A stretch of DNA of 16,334 bases from positions 1 to 16,334 of the forward strand of contig WLEN01000005.1 of assembly GCA_009704225.1 (NCBI GenBank), in the 5' to 3' direction. The stretch comes from Actinomycetota bacterium. Its GTDB lineage: Bacteria; Actinomycetota; Actinomycetes; Actinomycetales; Microbacteriaceae. Position 1 is the first letter of the stretch. Each line of letters starts with the position of its first letter. This document shows positions 6,813 to 16,334 of the stretch, one piece after another. Below the pieces are notes generated by a model. That model was not told the DNA's origin. It did not search any database and saw only the letters and a program-made list of their open reading frames with translations. The position numbers and the translations under genes are program-made.

Positions 6813-7794
6813 CGTCACGCGCGTCGACATCGAGGTCGACGGCATCGCGATGGTTCGACTCCTCGGACCGCAGGACCGCTTTTTGTCGTCGCTCGAACTT
6901 CGCTACCCCTCGGTCACAATCCATTCGCGGGGGAACGTCATCTCGATCGACGGTGAGCCCGACGAGGTCACGCACGTCGAGGGTCACATCCGTGAACTCA
7001 TCGACATGATCGCGAACGGTGTGGATCTCGCCGACAGCGACGTCATCGAAGGCGCGACCATCACACGAAATGGGGGGAAGGTCGCCGACGTTCTTGGCGA
7101 AGCGATTCTTTCCGCTCGCGGCAAGACCATCCGCCCCAAGACCGCCGGCCAAAAGAACTACATCGATGCGATTGAGCACACCACCATCACGTTCGGAATT
7201 GGGCCGGCCGGAACGGGCAAAACTTATCTGGCGATGGCGAAGGCGGTGCAGGCGCTTCAACGTAAAGAAGTGACGCGCATCATTCTCACTCGTCCGGCGG
7301 TCGAAGCGGGGGAGCGGCTCGGTTTCTTGCCCGGCACGCTGACCGAGAAAATCGATCCGTACCTTCGTCCTCTGTATGACGCACTCAACGACATGATGGA
7401 CCCCGAATTGGTGCCCAAACTTCTCGCGACGGGTGTCGTCGAGGTTGCGCCGCTGGCCTACATGCGAGGCCGCACGCTTAATGATTCCTACATAATTCTT
7501 GACGAGGCCCAAAACACGACGCCGCAACAGATGAAGATGTTTCTGACGCGCCTCGGGTTCGGCTCGAAGATGATCATCACGGGGGACACCACCCAGGTCG
7601 ACCTCCCCTCAGAGATCTCGGGTCTGAAACTCGCGACGGAAATCCTCGATGGAATGGATGACGTGTACGTCGCGGTCCTCACGAGTGCCGATGTCGTTCG
7701 CCACACACTCGTGGGCAAGATCGTCGATGCCTATACGCGTCACGAACAGGAACAACACGCTAAAACCGTTGCGCGAAAGCGAGGCTCGAAATGA
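6799..7794 (+). CDS. phoH: PhoH family ATPase (PhoH-like, ybeZ-type)
   Basis: PhoH/YbeZ proteins are P-loop ATPases of the superfamily 1 helicase fold; next to ybeY they are tied to rRNA processing and RNA metabolism. The 331-residue protein has a short N-terminal domain (to about residue 105) and the ATPase domain. The Walker A motif is GPAGTGKT at 135-142, followed by LTRPAVEAGERLGFLPG and Walker B ILDEAQN at 233-239, then ITGDTTQVDLP. The start is a TTG at 6799 inside the end of the HIT gene, with GAAGG at 6789-6793 five bases before it; the next in-frame ATG is 17 codons further and would trim the N-terminal domain. The 3' end overlaps ybeY (ATGA). Confidence 0.93.
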   Translation: MAESSVTRVDIEVDGIAMVRLLGPQDRFLSSLELRYPSVTIHSRGNVISIDGEPDEVTHVEGHIRELIDMIANGVDLADSDVIEGATITRNGGKVADVLGEAILSARGKTIRPKTAGQKNYIDAIEHTTITFGIGPAGTGKTYLAMAKAVQALQRKEVTRIILTRPAVEAGERLGFLPGTLTEKIDPYLRPLYDALNDMMDPELVPKLLATGVVEVAPLAYMRGRTLNDSYIILDEAQNTTPQQMKMFLTRLGFGSKMIITGDTTQVDLPSEISGLKLATEILDGMDDVYVAVLTSADVVRHTLVGKIVDAYTRHEQEQHAKTVARKRGSK

Positions 7795-8249
7795 GCGTCG
7801 AGATCGCCAACGAGACGGCCGAAGTGATCGATCTCGAGACGATGCGTCGCCTCGCCGCCCACGTCATGACCGAGATGAAGGTTCACCCCGAGGCCGAACT
7901 GGCCGTCGTGTTCGTTGACGAAGATGCGATGACGAAATTGCACGTCGAATGGATGGATGAGCCCGGACCCACCGACGTTCTGTCGTTCCCCATGGACGAA
8001 CTTCGCCCCGGCGATGACGATAAGCCATCCGACCCCGGATTGTTGGGCGACGTCGTGATTTGCCCGACGATTGCCGCACAGCAGGCCATCGCGGCTAAAC
8101 ACTCAACAGATGAGGAGATTCGGTGGCTGTTGTCGCACGGAATCCTTCACCTCTTGGGTTTTGACCATGCAACGCCCGCCGAGGAACGAATCATGTTCGC
8201 TCTTCAACGCCAACTCGTCGACTCGTTTGCGGATTCCGAGCGCTCGTGA
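7791..8249 (+). CDS. ybeY: Endoribonuclease YbeY (rRNA maturation factor)
   Basis: YbeY is a zinc metallo-endoribonuclease needed for 16S rRNA 3'-end maturation and 70S quality control. The 152-residue protein carries the family signature HGILHLLGFDH, with metal-binding histidines at 116, 120 and 126, and the upstream PTDVLSFPMDE motif at 60-70. It starts with an ATG that overlaps the phoH stop, and its own stop overlaps the next GTG (GTGA at 8246-8249), so it lies in a tightly coupled cassette. The phoH-ybeY-CNNM-era order is widely conserved in bacteria, and YbeY and Era are known to interact functionally. Confidence 0.96.
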   Translation: MSVEIANETAEVIDLETMRRLAAHVMTEMKVHPEAELAVVFVDEDAMTKLHVEWMDEPGPTDVLSFPMDELRPGDDDKPSDPGLLGDVVICPTIAAQQAIAAKHSTDEEIRWLLSHGILHLLGFDHATPAEERIMFALQRQLVDSFADSERS

Positions 8250-9496
8250 CCGGATGGTTCGCGGTAATCGCCGTGGTGCTGATTTCATTCGGTGGGCTCT
8301 GTGCGGCGATTGACGCCGCCTACCAGTCGTTGTCCCGGAACGATGTCGCCAATTTGGGAGAGGGTCCGTCCGCGCGCGTGTTTGACGCCATTGCCGCGGA
8401 CGTTCCGGCCCACCTTAATGCCGTGAATTTTGTTCGCGTGTTGTGCGAGACATTTGCCGCGATTCTTGTGGCGTTATCATTCGTGAGCCTCGGATACGAC
8501 CTCACACAATCTCTTATCGCCTCTGCAATCGCAATGACCGCAATCACCTTCGTTCTCGTCGGATCGAGTCCTCGCAGTGTCGGCCGGGCACATCCGATGA
8601 GAATCGTTCGCGTGACGGGCGGACTTGTTCGCGCCATCCGCCTACTACTTGGCCCGCTGACGATTGCGCTGGTCGGTATCGGTAACGCGGTGACGCCGGG
8701 TCGTGCGCGCACGACGATCAACACCGAGCGACAGTTGCTCAGCATGGTCGATGAAGCCACCGAGTCGGACGCGATCGAAGAAGAGGACCGCGACCTCATT
8801 CGGTCGATTTTCGATTTCGGTGACACGATTCTGCGTGAAGTCATGATTGCTCGAACCGAGATGGCGGCACTCGACTCGACCATCACGGTGGACGAGGCTT
8901 TGGGTATGTTCCTGGCGGAAGGCTATTCGCGCATGCCCGTCGTCGGCGTCGACAACGACGATGTGCTGGGCATTGCCCATATCAAAGACACCGCGCGGTT
9001 TGTCCGTGCGAATCCCACCAAGGCGAAGAAGGCGCTCATTACCGAGCTGGTCCGGCCCGCGCTGTTCCTGCCCGAAGTGAAAATGGCGGACGAAGCCCTA
9101 CGCGTTCTTCAGGCCGAAGCAAACCACATGGCGCTCGTCGTCGACGAATACGGCGGAATCGCTGGACTGGTGACCATGGAAGACCTCATCGAAGAGGTTC
9201 TCGGCGAAATTTCGGATGAATACGACGATGACGAAGTTGAGATTGTCGACCTCGGTGACGGGTCGTCGCGAGTTAGTGCGTCGACCAACATCGATGATCT
9301 CGCCGAGCATCTTGACATTCCCATCGACGAGGATGACGTTGACACCGTCGGGGGCCTTTTCGTCAAAAATTTTGGGCGATTCCCCGAGACGGGTGACATC
9401 GTCGAGGTGGACGGGCTGAAACTCATCGCCGACCGGGTTGAACGTCGTCGCAAGCGACTCATCACGGTCCTCGTGCGAATCGTGGACGTCCCGTGA
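8246..9496 (+). CDS. CNNM/CBS domain transporter-like membrane protein (HlyC/CorC family)
   Basis: Members of this family are membrane proteins linked to magnesium/cobalt export or homeostasis; the older name hemolysin C is misleading. The 416-residue protein has a CNNM/DUF21 transmembrane domain with helices near 4-22, 60-83, 88-106 and 130-149, then an acidic helix, two CBS domains (about 198-255 and 270-320) and a C-terminal CorC_HlyC domain (about 333-412). The strong signature DEYGGIAGLVTMEDLIEEVLG spans 300-320, and DTVGGLF lies near 366. The CBS pair is expected to bind adenine nucleotides. The GTG start at 8246 overlaps the ybeY stop, and the stop region overlaps era. Family placement is firm; ion specificity cannot be read from the sequence. 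Confidence 0.92.
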   Translation: MTGWFAVIAVVLISFGGLCAAIDAAYQSLSRNDVANLGEGPSARVFDAIAADVPAHLNAVNFVRVLCETFAAILVALSFVSLGYDLTQSLIASAIAMTAITFVLVGSSPRSVGRAHPMRIVRVTGGLVRAIRLLLGPLTIALVGIGNAVTPGRARTTINTERQLLSMVDEATESDAIEEEDRDLIRSIFDFGDTILREVMIARTEMAALDSTITVDEALGMFLAEGYSRMPVVGVDNDDVLGIAHIKDTARFVRANPTKAKKALITELVRPALFLPEVKMADEALRVLQAEANHMALVVDEYGGIAGLVTMEDLIEEVLGEISDEYDDDEVEIVDLGDGSSRVSASTNIDDLAEHLDIPIDEDDVDTVGGLFVKNFGRFPETGDIVEVDGLKLIADRVERRRKRLITVLVRIVDVP

Positions 9497-10374
9497 CCTC
9501 ACGCAGTGGATTTATCTCGTTCGTTGGCAGACCTAACGTGGGCAAGTCGACGCTCATGAACGCCCTCATCGGCGAAAAGATCGCGATCACGTCGTCGAAA
9601 CCGCAGACCACCCGCAAGACGATCCGAGGAATTGTGACGCGCGGCGATGGGCAGCTCATCATCGTCGACACACCGGGGCTTCACCGACCGCGAACGCTTC
9701 TGGGTGAACGACTCAACGCACTCGTCGAAACCACCCTCGGGGACGTCGACGTCATCGGCATGTGCCTTCCGGCCGACGAATCCATCGGAAAGGGCGACCT
9801 GTTCATTCTCGAACAACTCGCGCGATACCCCCGCGCCAAGGTCGTCGCGATTGTCACCAAGACCGACCGAGTCTCGTCGACCGCTGTTCTCAACAAATTG
9901 GCCGAGGTGGGCGAGTTGCGCAATTGGACTCTTGTCGTTCCGCTCAGTGCGGTGACCGCCGACGGGCTTGACGAATTCTTCGACGCCATCATCCCGATCA
10001 TGCCCGAGTCGCTTCACCTGTATCCGGACGATTCGGTGTCCGACGAGTCGGTCGAGAACCGAATCCCCGAAATCGTGCGCGAGGCGGTGCTCGAGGAACT
10101 CAGCGACGAACTACCGCACTCATTGGCTGTGACTCTCATGGACATTGTGCGCGAAAACGCTCGCACGAAAGTGTTTGTCACGCTGATCGTCGAACGCGAC
10201 AGTCAAAAGGGAATCATCATTGGGCATCGAGGCTCGATGCTTCGGTTGATTGGCGAACGTTCGCGTCCCCAGATCGAGGCCCTGCTGGGAACCAAGATTT
10301 ACCTCGACCTGCACGTGACTATTGCCAAAGACTGGCAACGCGACCCGAAAGCGCTCGGCAAGCTCGGTTTCTGA
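9493..10374 (+). CDS. era: GTPase Era
   Basis: Era is an essential-type GTPase that binds the 3' end of 16S rRNA during 30S assembly. The 293-residue protein has a Ras-like GTPase domain with G1 GRPNVGKS (12-19), the switch region SKPQTTRKT, G3 DTPG (59-62) and G4 TKTD (122-125, where NKxD is more usual), then G5 SAV near 152. The C-terminal KH domain contains GIIIGHRG at 240-247, the RNA-binding GxxG loop. The GTG start overlaps the previous stop (GTGA). It ends the co-directional run, and the leuA leader promoter begins almost immediately after its stop. Confidence 0.96.
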   Translation: MTSRSGFISFVGRPNVGKSTLMNALIGEKIAITSSKPQTTRKTIRGIVTRGDGQLIIVDTPGLHRPRTLLGERLNALVETTLGDVDVIGMCLPADESIGKGDLFILEQLARYPRAKVVAIVTKTDRVSSTAVLNKLAEVGELRNWTLVVPLSAVTADGLDEFFDAIIPIMPESLHLYPDDSVSDESVENRIPEIVREAVLEELSDELPHSLAVTLMDIVRENARTKVFVTLIVERDSQKGIIIGHRGSMLRLIGERSRPQIEALLGTKIYLDLHVTIAKDWQRDPKALGKLGF

Positions 10375-10376
10375 TT

Positions 10377-10412
10377 TTGTTGGCGCACCAGACAGCGTGT
10401 TACCCTGAACCC
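10377..10412 (+). promoter_or_regulatory. Putative promoter of the leuA leader
   Basis: TTGTTG (10377-10382) and TACCCT (10401-10406) are separated by 18 bases. Exactly six bases follow the -10 box before the leader-peptide ATG at 10413, so the leader peptide mRNA would be leaderless. The -35 box overlaps the bases just after the era stop. Confidence 0.65.
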
Positions 10413-10423
10413 ATGCTGAACGG

Positions 10424-12261
<1,838 letters not shown>

Positions 12262-12394
12262 CGACCCCGTTAGCAGAACAACCCCTTGCGCATACTCTGG
12301 CGACAAACCAAAGCCTTTGACTCCCAGTGGGCGAATGAAATATCGTAAATGCTTTTGCGAAGCCACGAAGCCGAGCTATGCCAAAACGCCCAAA
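12262..12394. other. Convergent gap between leuA and the secreted-protein gene
   Basis: These 133 bases separate two genes that end toward each other. I looked for a bidirectional terminator and found only a weak GCTT-AAGC stem around 12351-12363 without a useful T-run. No gene or RNA is evident. Confidence 0.4.
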
Positions 12395-14680
12395 TCACGA
12401 ACCCGTAAGGAGTACTGCTCTATGAGAAGCCTGAATGCCAGGTTTCCCAACTGATACCTTGGTTTTCATCCGTGGTTTGAGCGACTTCACGTAGTTGCAT
12501 ACCGCCTTAGCCCGCTCATTGGCAAGCCATTTGATTGTGCGATCGCCTTGAGTCGTAGCAGCGCACGTTACACGAGTAAAAGCGTTCGCATTCACCATGC
12601 GGGCAATCGAACTTTTTGCGGCTGGAGACAGTTTGGGTGAAATCGGCGAGAAATAGACTATGAGCGGATTTTGTGGCGTACCTGGTAAAACCGCTGGGCA
12701 TTGTGTGTCTGGGTTTGTGCCAGGAATTGTCAACTCCGACTCACTGCTTACGCTCGCACCACCACCGTCTGGGACGGTAACACTTGACGCCGCGAATACC
12801 CCATTAGGAACATTTTGCGATGTCGGGTCGTCGTCGATACCTTCACAATACGACCGGGCGGTCAGGTTTACGCACACTTCAGGTTCTGTGGCCGTGAAAG
12901 TTACTTGAGTAGTAGATGGTTCAAGGTCAGTTCCCGTGACGCCGTTCTCGCCTACAAGGTTGAACACCGGATCGAGGCCCGAGATGTTGGTATCCAACGT
13001 CGAGATATCGATGACTCCTGATTCGGGGATAACGAGGTTAGTCCATCCGGGGATGTCCGTTCCTTCGCTGTCGCGAATGTTAACTTTGACATTTGCCCTG
13101 TCTATGCCGTCCGGAAGCGTGATTGTTACTTCATTCCACGTGAGGACGCTTGCCTCTGGGTCACAGGACATTCGTTTCACATTCGCACTGACGGGGATAA
13201 TTACCCCCTGACCGAGCGTGCAGCCAACGGCGCCTGTCGTCGGGTCCACTGGAACGATTGTTCCCGAGTCCTGGTTGACCCATACACATCTGGGGTTGCT
13301 CGGATCAATGTTGGCAGTGTAGGTCAACGCGCTGAATTCTGGCTGCGAGCCATCGAATCCATCGCAGGCGAGTTGAGTGGAAAAGTCATAGCACGAAAGA
13401 TCCACAGTCCCATCGATGTAATAAAGACGGTGGTTGGCAGTGGCAAAGTCGACGAGGTTCAAATATGCATAGGATGCGGGTGTTGTTGAGTCCCAAAAAG
13501 TGTCCAAAGACGGAAGGATTGTCACCTCCGTGCCGGAAGTGTTGAGGCACTTTCTTGAGGTGATGTCACACGCACCAAAAAAGGATCCGTCGGCGTTCTC
13601 GACGGGTATTGGACTGTGACGGTTTCCGCCGGAGATTGAAATTGGGGTACTTCCGCTGCAATAAGCGTGTGTTGCAGGGTCATAACATCCCATAAGATTG
13701 TTGACGGTAAAAAAGACCTTGTTTTGGGTGGCAGTAACTCGGGCCTCCGCTTGCCCATTGCCGCCCGGAGTACCGACTAACTTGTTGTTGTCAGACGGGC
13801 AGGCGCCGCCTTGACCACCATTCAGGGACATGTTAAAACACATGAGAGTGGCATTAACTCCATCGAGCGACCAGAGATAATTGCCCGCTCTCGTGCTCCG
13901 ACCCCAACCCTGGTTTGACGCGCCACCGTTGGTGAGTTTGGTATACGGTATTGCACAGTTCGTAACGGCCGCGAGGTCGCCATAATCAAAACACGCCACA
14001 CCATAACTTCCGTCGGACTTGTTTCGAACGAAGGCGTACGCATGATTCGTCTTTTTATTGTAAAAAACACTTGACCCATGATTGGTTTGGTAATTGGAGT
14101 TGGAAAACTGATAGGTGTCGCATCGTTCCCCTGTAACTAGATGGCATGCCATTGTCAGCGAAACTGTGCTGTGGTGATAAGCATTGATCAGAGTTCCGTT
14201 ACCGAAGGCGACGTTATATCCGTCGCCACTTCCACCAGCGCCAGACGCGGAGCCAGCTGCAAGAAGCTCCGCCTGAGCGGTCGAGACAAACATTCCCGAG
14301 CCAAGACTATCCACCGCACCGCTGGCCCTTACGCCCGCTACCGTGCTCAAATCAATTGGCTCGGTGTTGCTCCAGGCCTCACCGTCGGTCGTGTATTCGA
14401 GCGACCAGCCGTCGGGGTACGTAATGTCACCAGAACTTTGAAGTTCGAACCCCTGGGGCGCCCAAAGTGAAGTGACTGTTTGAACTGCCGGTCCGACGAG
14501 CGAAATCGGCGCTTGCGCCTTGATTTCAACGACGTCGTTTTTTGCCATCTGGGTGGCCGGGAGTCCATCAATTATGCCCGAAATTGTGACGTTCGTTACC
14601 ACCGCATTCGCCGGTACCGACGAAACTAAAAGGGCGAAAATTGCAAAGACACCTGCCAGACGAAAATTGTGTTTGAACAC
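12395..14680 (-). CDS. Secreted repeat protein (putative cysteine-stapled beta-propeller) with OmpA-like C-terminal domain
   Basis: I do not recognise a named family for the whole protein. From the GTG at 14680 it has 761 residues: a signal peptide (1-26, cleavage after ANA), an N-terminal beta-rich part with YPDGWSLEYTTDG (about 88-100), then about 330 residues with paired cysteines. The pairs are 179/187, 230/242, 281/294, 332/341, 371/378, 430/439 and 465/487; the first four start exactly 51 residues apart. Typical pairs read ACFDYGDLAAVTNC and GCYDPATHAYC. This pattern suggests a seven-bladed propeller with a disulfide in each blade. A second beta domain (about 500-600), a Ser/Thr/Gly/Asp-rich linker and an OmpA-like domain (about 672-758, with LSPAAKSSIARMV and WLANERAKAVCNYV) follow. 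OmpA-like domains bind peptidoglycan, so cell-wall anchoring is inferred. A TTG at 14716 would give 12 more residues but spoils the signal peptide; the GTG has AGGA seven bases upstream. Confidence 0.8.
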   Translation of the reverse strand: MFKHNFRLAGVFAIFALLVSSVPANAVVTNVTISGIIDGLPATQMAKNDVVEIKAQAPISLVGPAVQTVTSLWAPQGFELQSSGDITYPDGWSLEYTTDGEAWSNTEPIDLSTVAGVRASGAVDSLGSGMFVSTAQAELLAAGSASGAGGSGDGYNVAFGNGTLINAYHHSTVSLTMACHLVTGERCDTYQFSNSNYQTNHGSSVFYNKKTNHAYAFVRNKSDGSYGVACFDYGDLAAVTNCAIPYTKLTNGGASNQGWGRSTRAGNYLWSLDGVNATLMCFNMSLNGGQGGACPSDNNKLVGTPGGNGQAEARVTATQNKVFFTVNNLMGCYDPATHAYCSGSTPISISGGNRHSPIPVENADGSFFGACDITSRKCLNTSGTEVTILPSLDTFWDSTTPASYAYLNLVDFATANHRLYYIDGTVDLSCYDFSTQLACDGFDGSQPEFSALTYTANIDPSNPRCVWVNQDSGTIVPVDPTTGAVGCTLGQGVIIPVSANVKRMSCDPEASVLTWNEVTITLPDGIDRANVKVNIRDSEGTDIPGWTNLVIPESGVIDISTLDTNISGLDPVFNLVGENGVTGTDLEPSTTQVTFTATEPEVCVNLTARSYCEGIDDDPTSQNVPNGVFAASSVTVPDGGGASVSSESELTIPGTNPDTQCPAVLPGTPQNPLIVYFSPISPKLSPAAKSSIARMVNANAFTRVTCAATTQGDRTIKWLANERAKAVCNYVKSLKPRMKTKVSVGKPGIQASHRAVLLTGS

Positions 14681-14960
14681 GTCCAAATCCTGACCTTTCG
14701 AAGGAATAAGTAACAAGGCTTAGGGTACTACACAACTACTGAATTACTTGAGATAGCGATTCCACGGGGATCCGTTCCGCAACACTTATCGTCCAGTCTC
14801 GGCTGTTCCAAACGAATCTGGTGATAGCACGATCGTAAATTTTCGTAAAAATGATTGGTCGGTTCTTGCAATCCATTTAATCTCGGATTTTTCATGGGTA
14901 TTAGAAAGTTTACGGAACACTCCCTGTCGATTGAATAGATTGTTTGATGAGGGAGTTGAA
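14681..14960. promoter_or_regulatory. AT-rich divergent intergenic region
   Basis: This 280-base gap separates the divergent secreted-protein and lipoprotein genes. One 60-base stretch, 14821-14880, has 21 G or C (35%), against 36 of 60 in a sampled phoH stretch. On the minus strand a TACCCT -10 candidate lies at 14727-14722. On the plus strand TAGATT (14936-14941) sits 19 bases before the lipoprotein start. No convincing -35 boxes, operator repeats or regulator gene were found. Confidence 0.45.
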
Positions 14961-15572
14961 TTGCAAACGCGAAATTTGGTTGTATCCGCAGTTTTCTGCG
15001 CAATGTTGCTTCTTGGTGCAGGTTGCTCAGCAACTAAACAGGCAATGACTACCCCAAGCCAGCCAACCATGCCGGCAATGACAGTCCAGGAAGCGGAAGC
15101 CCAGTTCACAACCATCGCGAGGGCCAGTTGTGAGGCCGCACTCGAAAAGGGAACACTGGAAAAGTCTGTGGAACCCGAAGGTTTCACGCTGGTGATGGTG
15201 CCCAACGCAGATGCCTATAAGGACTTCAGCGCTGCCTATTTTCAACCAGACGATACTTACGAGCTGATCTGGGAAACTGACGCGTTTTCTGCCTGTGGGG
15301 CGTCGATGACATACGACCTAGCCGCAGAGGCCGGCCAGGATAGTGATTTGGACGTCACGTTTAACGCAAAACTGCAACGATTTGAGACATTCCAGGATCT
15401 TGGAGAATTTGGCGTCTCTCGCCTTGGTTATGAAGTATTCGAAGGAAAAATCTCATCGGTGCAGGATTTAGAGTCTGAAGGTTCCGCCAAGCGAACCGTT
15501 AGTTACGGAAACCTTACTGAGGCTGAAATCAACATTCTCACAACCGCAGTCGACAGGTTTTTGGCCGATTAA
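14961..15572 (+). CDS. Small lipoprotein, function unknown
   Basis: The 203-residue protein begins with a TTG at 14961, five bases after a strong ribosome binding site, GAGGGAG (14949-14955). A further TTG at 14931 would add ten residues but lacks such a site. The N terminus is a lipoprotein signal: arginine at 4, a hydrophobic run, then the lipobox LGAG-C with the lipidated cysteine at 22. A Thr/Ser/Pro/Met-rich spacer (25-40) follows, then a mixed alpha/beta domain with two cysteines (57 and 112) that could form a disulfide. The domain has a helix around 43-64 and alternating strands thereafter. I recognise no family. It would sit on the outer face of the cytoplasmic membrane. It is divergent from the secreted propeller-like gene and shares its AT-rich base use, so a functional link is possible but unproven. 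Confidence 0.75.
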   Translation: MQTRNLVVSAVFCAMLLLGAGCSATKQAMTTPSQPTMPAMTVQEAEAQFTTIARASCEAALEKGTLEKSVEPEGFTLVMVPNADAYKDFSAAYFQPDDTYELIWETDAFSACGASMTYDLAAEAGQDSDLDVTFNAKLQRFETFQDLGEFGVSRLGYEVFEGKISSVQDLESEGSAKRTVSYGNLTEAEINILTTAVDRFLAD

Positions 15573-15605
15573 CGCCGGTTCACGTGGGGAAAGCGTGGAA
15601 AAATT

Positions 15606-15644
15606 GGGTGTCATGACCCAAGCTGGGTCTGCGCTCACCTTTTT
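15606..15644 (+). terminator. Probable intrinsic terminator after the lipoprotein gene
   Basis: A perfect 6-bp stem, GACCCA (15615-15620) and TGGGTC (15624-15629), has a three-base loop. An outer pairing of GGTG (15607-15610) with CACC (15636-15639) encloses it and leads straight into five Ts (15640-15644). It lies between two convergent genes, so it may end transcripts from the left; the minus-strand side lacks an equally good T-run. Confidence 0.55.
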
Positions 15645-15654
15645 GTGGTCGAAG

Positions 15655-16326
15655 CTAATTTCGCTTGGGTTTGTTCCGAATCGTCCGAATCACTGACGTA
15701 ACGGTCGGCACTCCTCGTTGCGCCGGAAGTTTCCAGCCAAGGATGACCGAGAGCATACGAATTGCAGTCGTGACCGCAACGCCGGCAAATCCCGCGACGG
15801 TCACCGACTGACCGATTGAGAGCAGGACAATGACGGTCGCTCCACCCAGTCCAGCGGCCACGGCGTAGAGCGAACCGACCTGCATGAGTTGCATCGGCAG
15901 CGCGAGAAGCATGTCGCGCAGGATGGAGCCGCCCACCGCGGCCGCGACACCGATGAACAGCGCGGGAACGACGGGGAGTCCGAATGCGAGAGCCTTGGTC
16001 GTTCCGATCACGCCGAAGATTCCGATGGTCAGCGCGTCCAATACGTTGATGACCATTTCGATTCGATGAAGAAGTGACGACACGAGCATGCCTCCGAGTG
16101 CACAGAGCACCGCGGTCACGAGATACCAATTCGAGTTCAAGGCGGCGATGTCGGTCGAGAGAAAAATATCGCGCACCATCGAACCGCCGAACCCACTGAC
16201 GATGCCGATGATGGCGACACCCAAGAGATCGAGCTCGGCGCCGCGATATCGCGATGAAAACATCGCCCCCTGCGCCGCTCCGATTCCGACCGCGACCAAG
16301 TCGAGCCATCCAGGAATCGCAAACAA
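15655..16326 (-). CDS. Trimeric intracellular cation (TRIC) channel family protein (UPF0126)
   Basis: Prokaryotic TRIC proteins form trimeric, potassium-permeable membrane channels. The protein shows the internal duplication of the family: GFGGSMVRDIFL at residues 45-56 and AVGGSILRDMLL at 130-141, each with the GGxxxRD motif, plus the conserved GTTKALAFGLP after the first repeat (108-118). About seven hydrophobic helices can be drawn. The C terminus is short and basic (RTIRNKPKRN). The annotated start is a TTG at 16326, but the frame stays open to the window edge, and bases 16333-16334 read TG on the minus strand in codon register, so an ATG, GTG or TTG with its first base just outside the window (adding MNS) is possible. 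It converges on the lipoprotein gene. Confidence 0.9.
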   Translation of the reverse strand: MFAIPGWLDLVAVGIGAAQGAMFSSRYRGAELDLLGVAIIGIVSGFGGSMVRDIFLSTDIAALNSNWYLVTAVLCALGGMLVSSLLHRIEMVINVLDALTIGIFGVIGTTKALAFGLPVVPALFIGVAAAVGGSILRDMLLALPMQLMQVGSLYAVAAGLGGATVIVLLSIGQSVTVAGFAGVAVTTAIRMLSVILGWKLPAQRGVPTVTSVIRTIRNKPKRN

Positions 16327-16334
16327 CGAGTTCA

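Noticed and set aside
6718..7527. A 269-codon open frame on the minus strand opposite phoH
   Set aside because: It lies entirely over phoH and the end of the HIT gene, whose motifs are unmistakable; its translation is low-complexity Arg/Asp-rich and shows no family motif. High-G+C genes often produce such antisense frames.
9856..9867. Era G4 motif reads TKTD instead of NKxD
   Set aside because: Probably a normal variant in this lineage; the other G motifs and the KH domain are intact, so there is no sign of lost function.
12262..12394. A possible bidirectional terminator between leuA and the secreted-protein gene
   Set aside because: Only four-base stems without a T-run were found; too weak to call.
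14839..14852. Short palindrome ATTTT-CGTA-AAAAT in the divergent intergenic region
   Set aside because: Five-base A/T stems are expected by chance in AT-rich DNA, and no second copy was found that would suggest an operator.
15635..16309. A 224-codon frame in another minus-strand phase over the TRIC gene
   Set aside because: It is Arg/His/Gly-rich without membrane helices, whereas the other frame has the TRIC repeat motifs.

Overview
The window looks like a piece of chromosome from a high-GC Gram-positive bacterium (Actinobacteria, most likely order Micrococcales, possibly a small-genome aquatic Microbacteriaceae-like lineage). This rests on the gene order hemW-hrcA-dnaJ-rsmE-HIT-phoH-ybeY-CNNM-era-leuA, the long actinobacterial form of LeuA, a tandem aldehyde dehydrogenase pair, frequent GTG/TTG starts, stop/start overlaps (ATGA, GTGA, TAATG) and several promoters whose -10 box lies 6-7 nt before the start codon (leaderless mRNAs). 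The lineage is an inference; nothing here fixes the genus.

Layout. Positions 1-1011 hold the end of one aldehyde dehydrogenase and an overlapping short paralogue that lacks the catalytic half. Positions 1048-3492 hold truB (tRNA pseudouridine-55 synthase), a four-helix membrane protein and hemW (radical SAM heme chaperone), nearly or actually overlapping. A promoter plus CIRCE operator (3543-3582) opens a long co-directional run, 3597-10374: hrcA, dnaJ, rsmE, a HIT protein with its own leaderless promoter, phoH, ybeY, a CNNM/CBS membrane protein and era. It links heat-shock control with rRNA modification, rRNA processing and ribosome assembly. leuA (10519-12261) follows, preceded by a leucine-rich leader peptide and a foldable attenuator.

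Positions 12395-15572 differ: base composition is visibly more AT-rich, the genes are divergent, and neither is a housekeeping gene. One (minus strand) encodes a 761-residue secreted protein with regularly spaced cysteine pairs suggestive of a disulfide-stapled beta-propeller, ending in an OmpA-like domain. The other (plus strand) encodes a small lipoprotein. The block is bounded on the right by a hairpin terminator and then a TRIC/UPF0126 cation-channel gene (minus strand) that runs to the window edge.

The most interesting parts are the secreted propeller/OmpA-like protein, the leuA leader, the CIRCE-controlled start of the ribosome-biogenesis operon and the truncated dehydrogenase. I saw no rRNA, tRNA, CRISPR array, insertion sequence or integrase.
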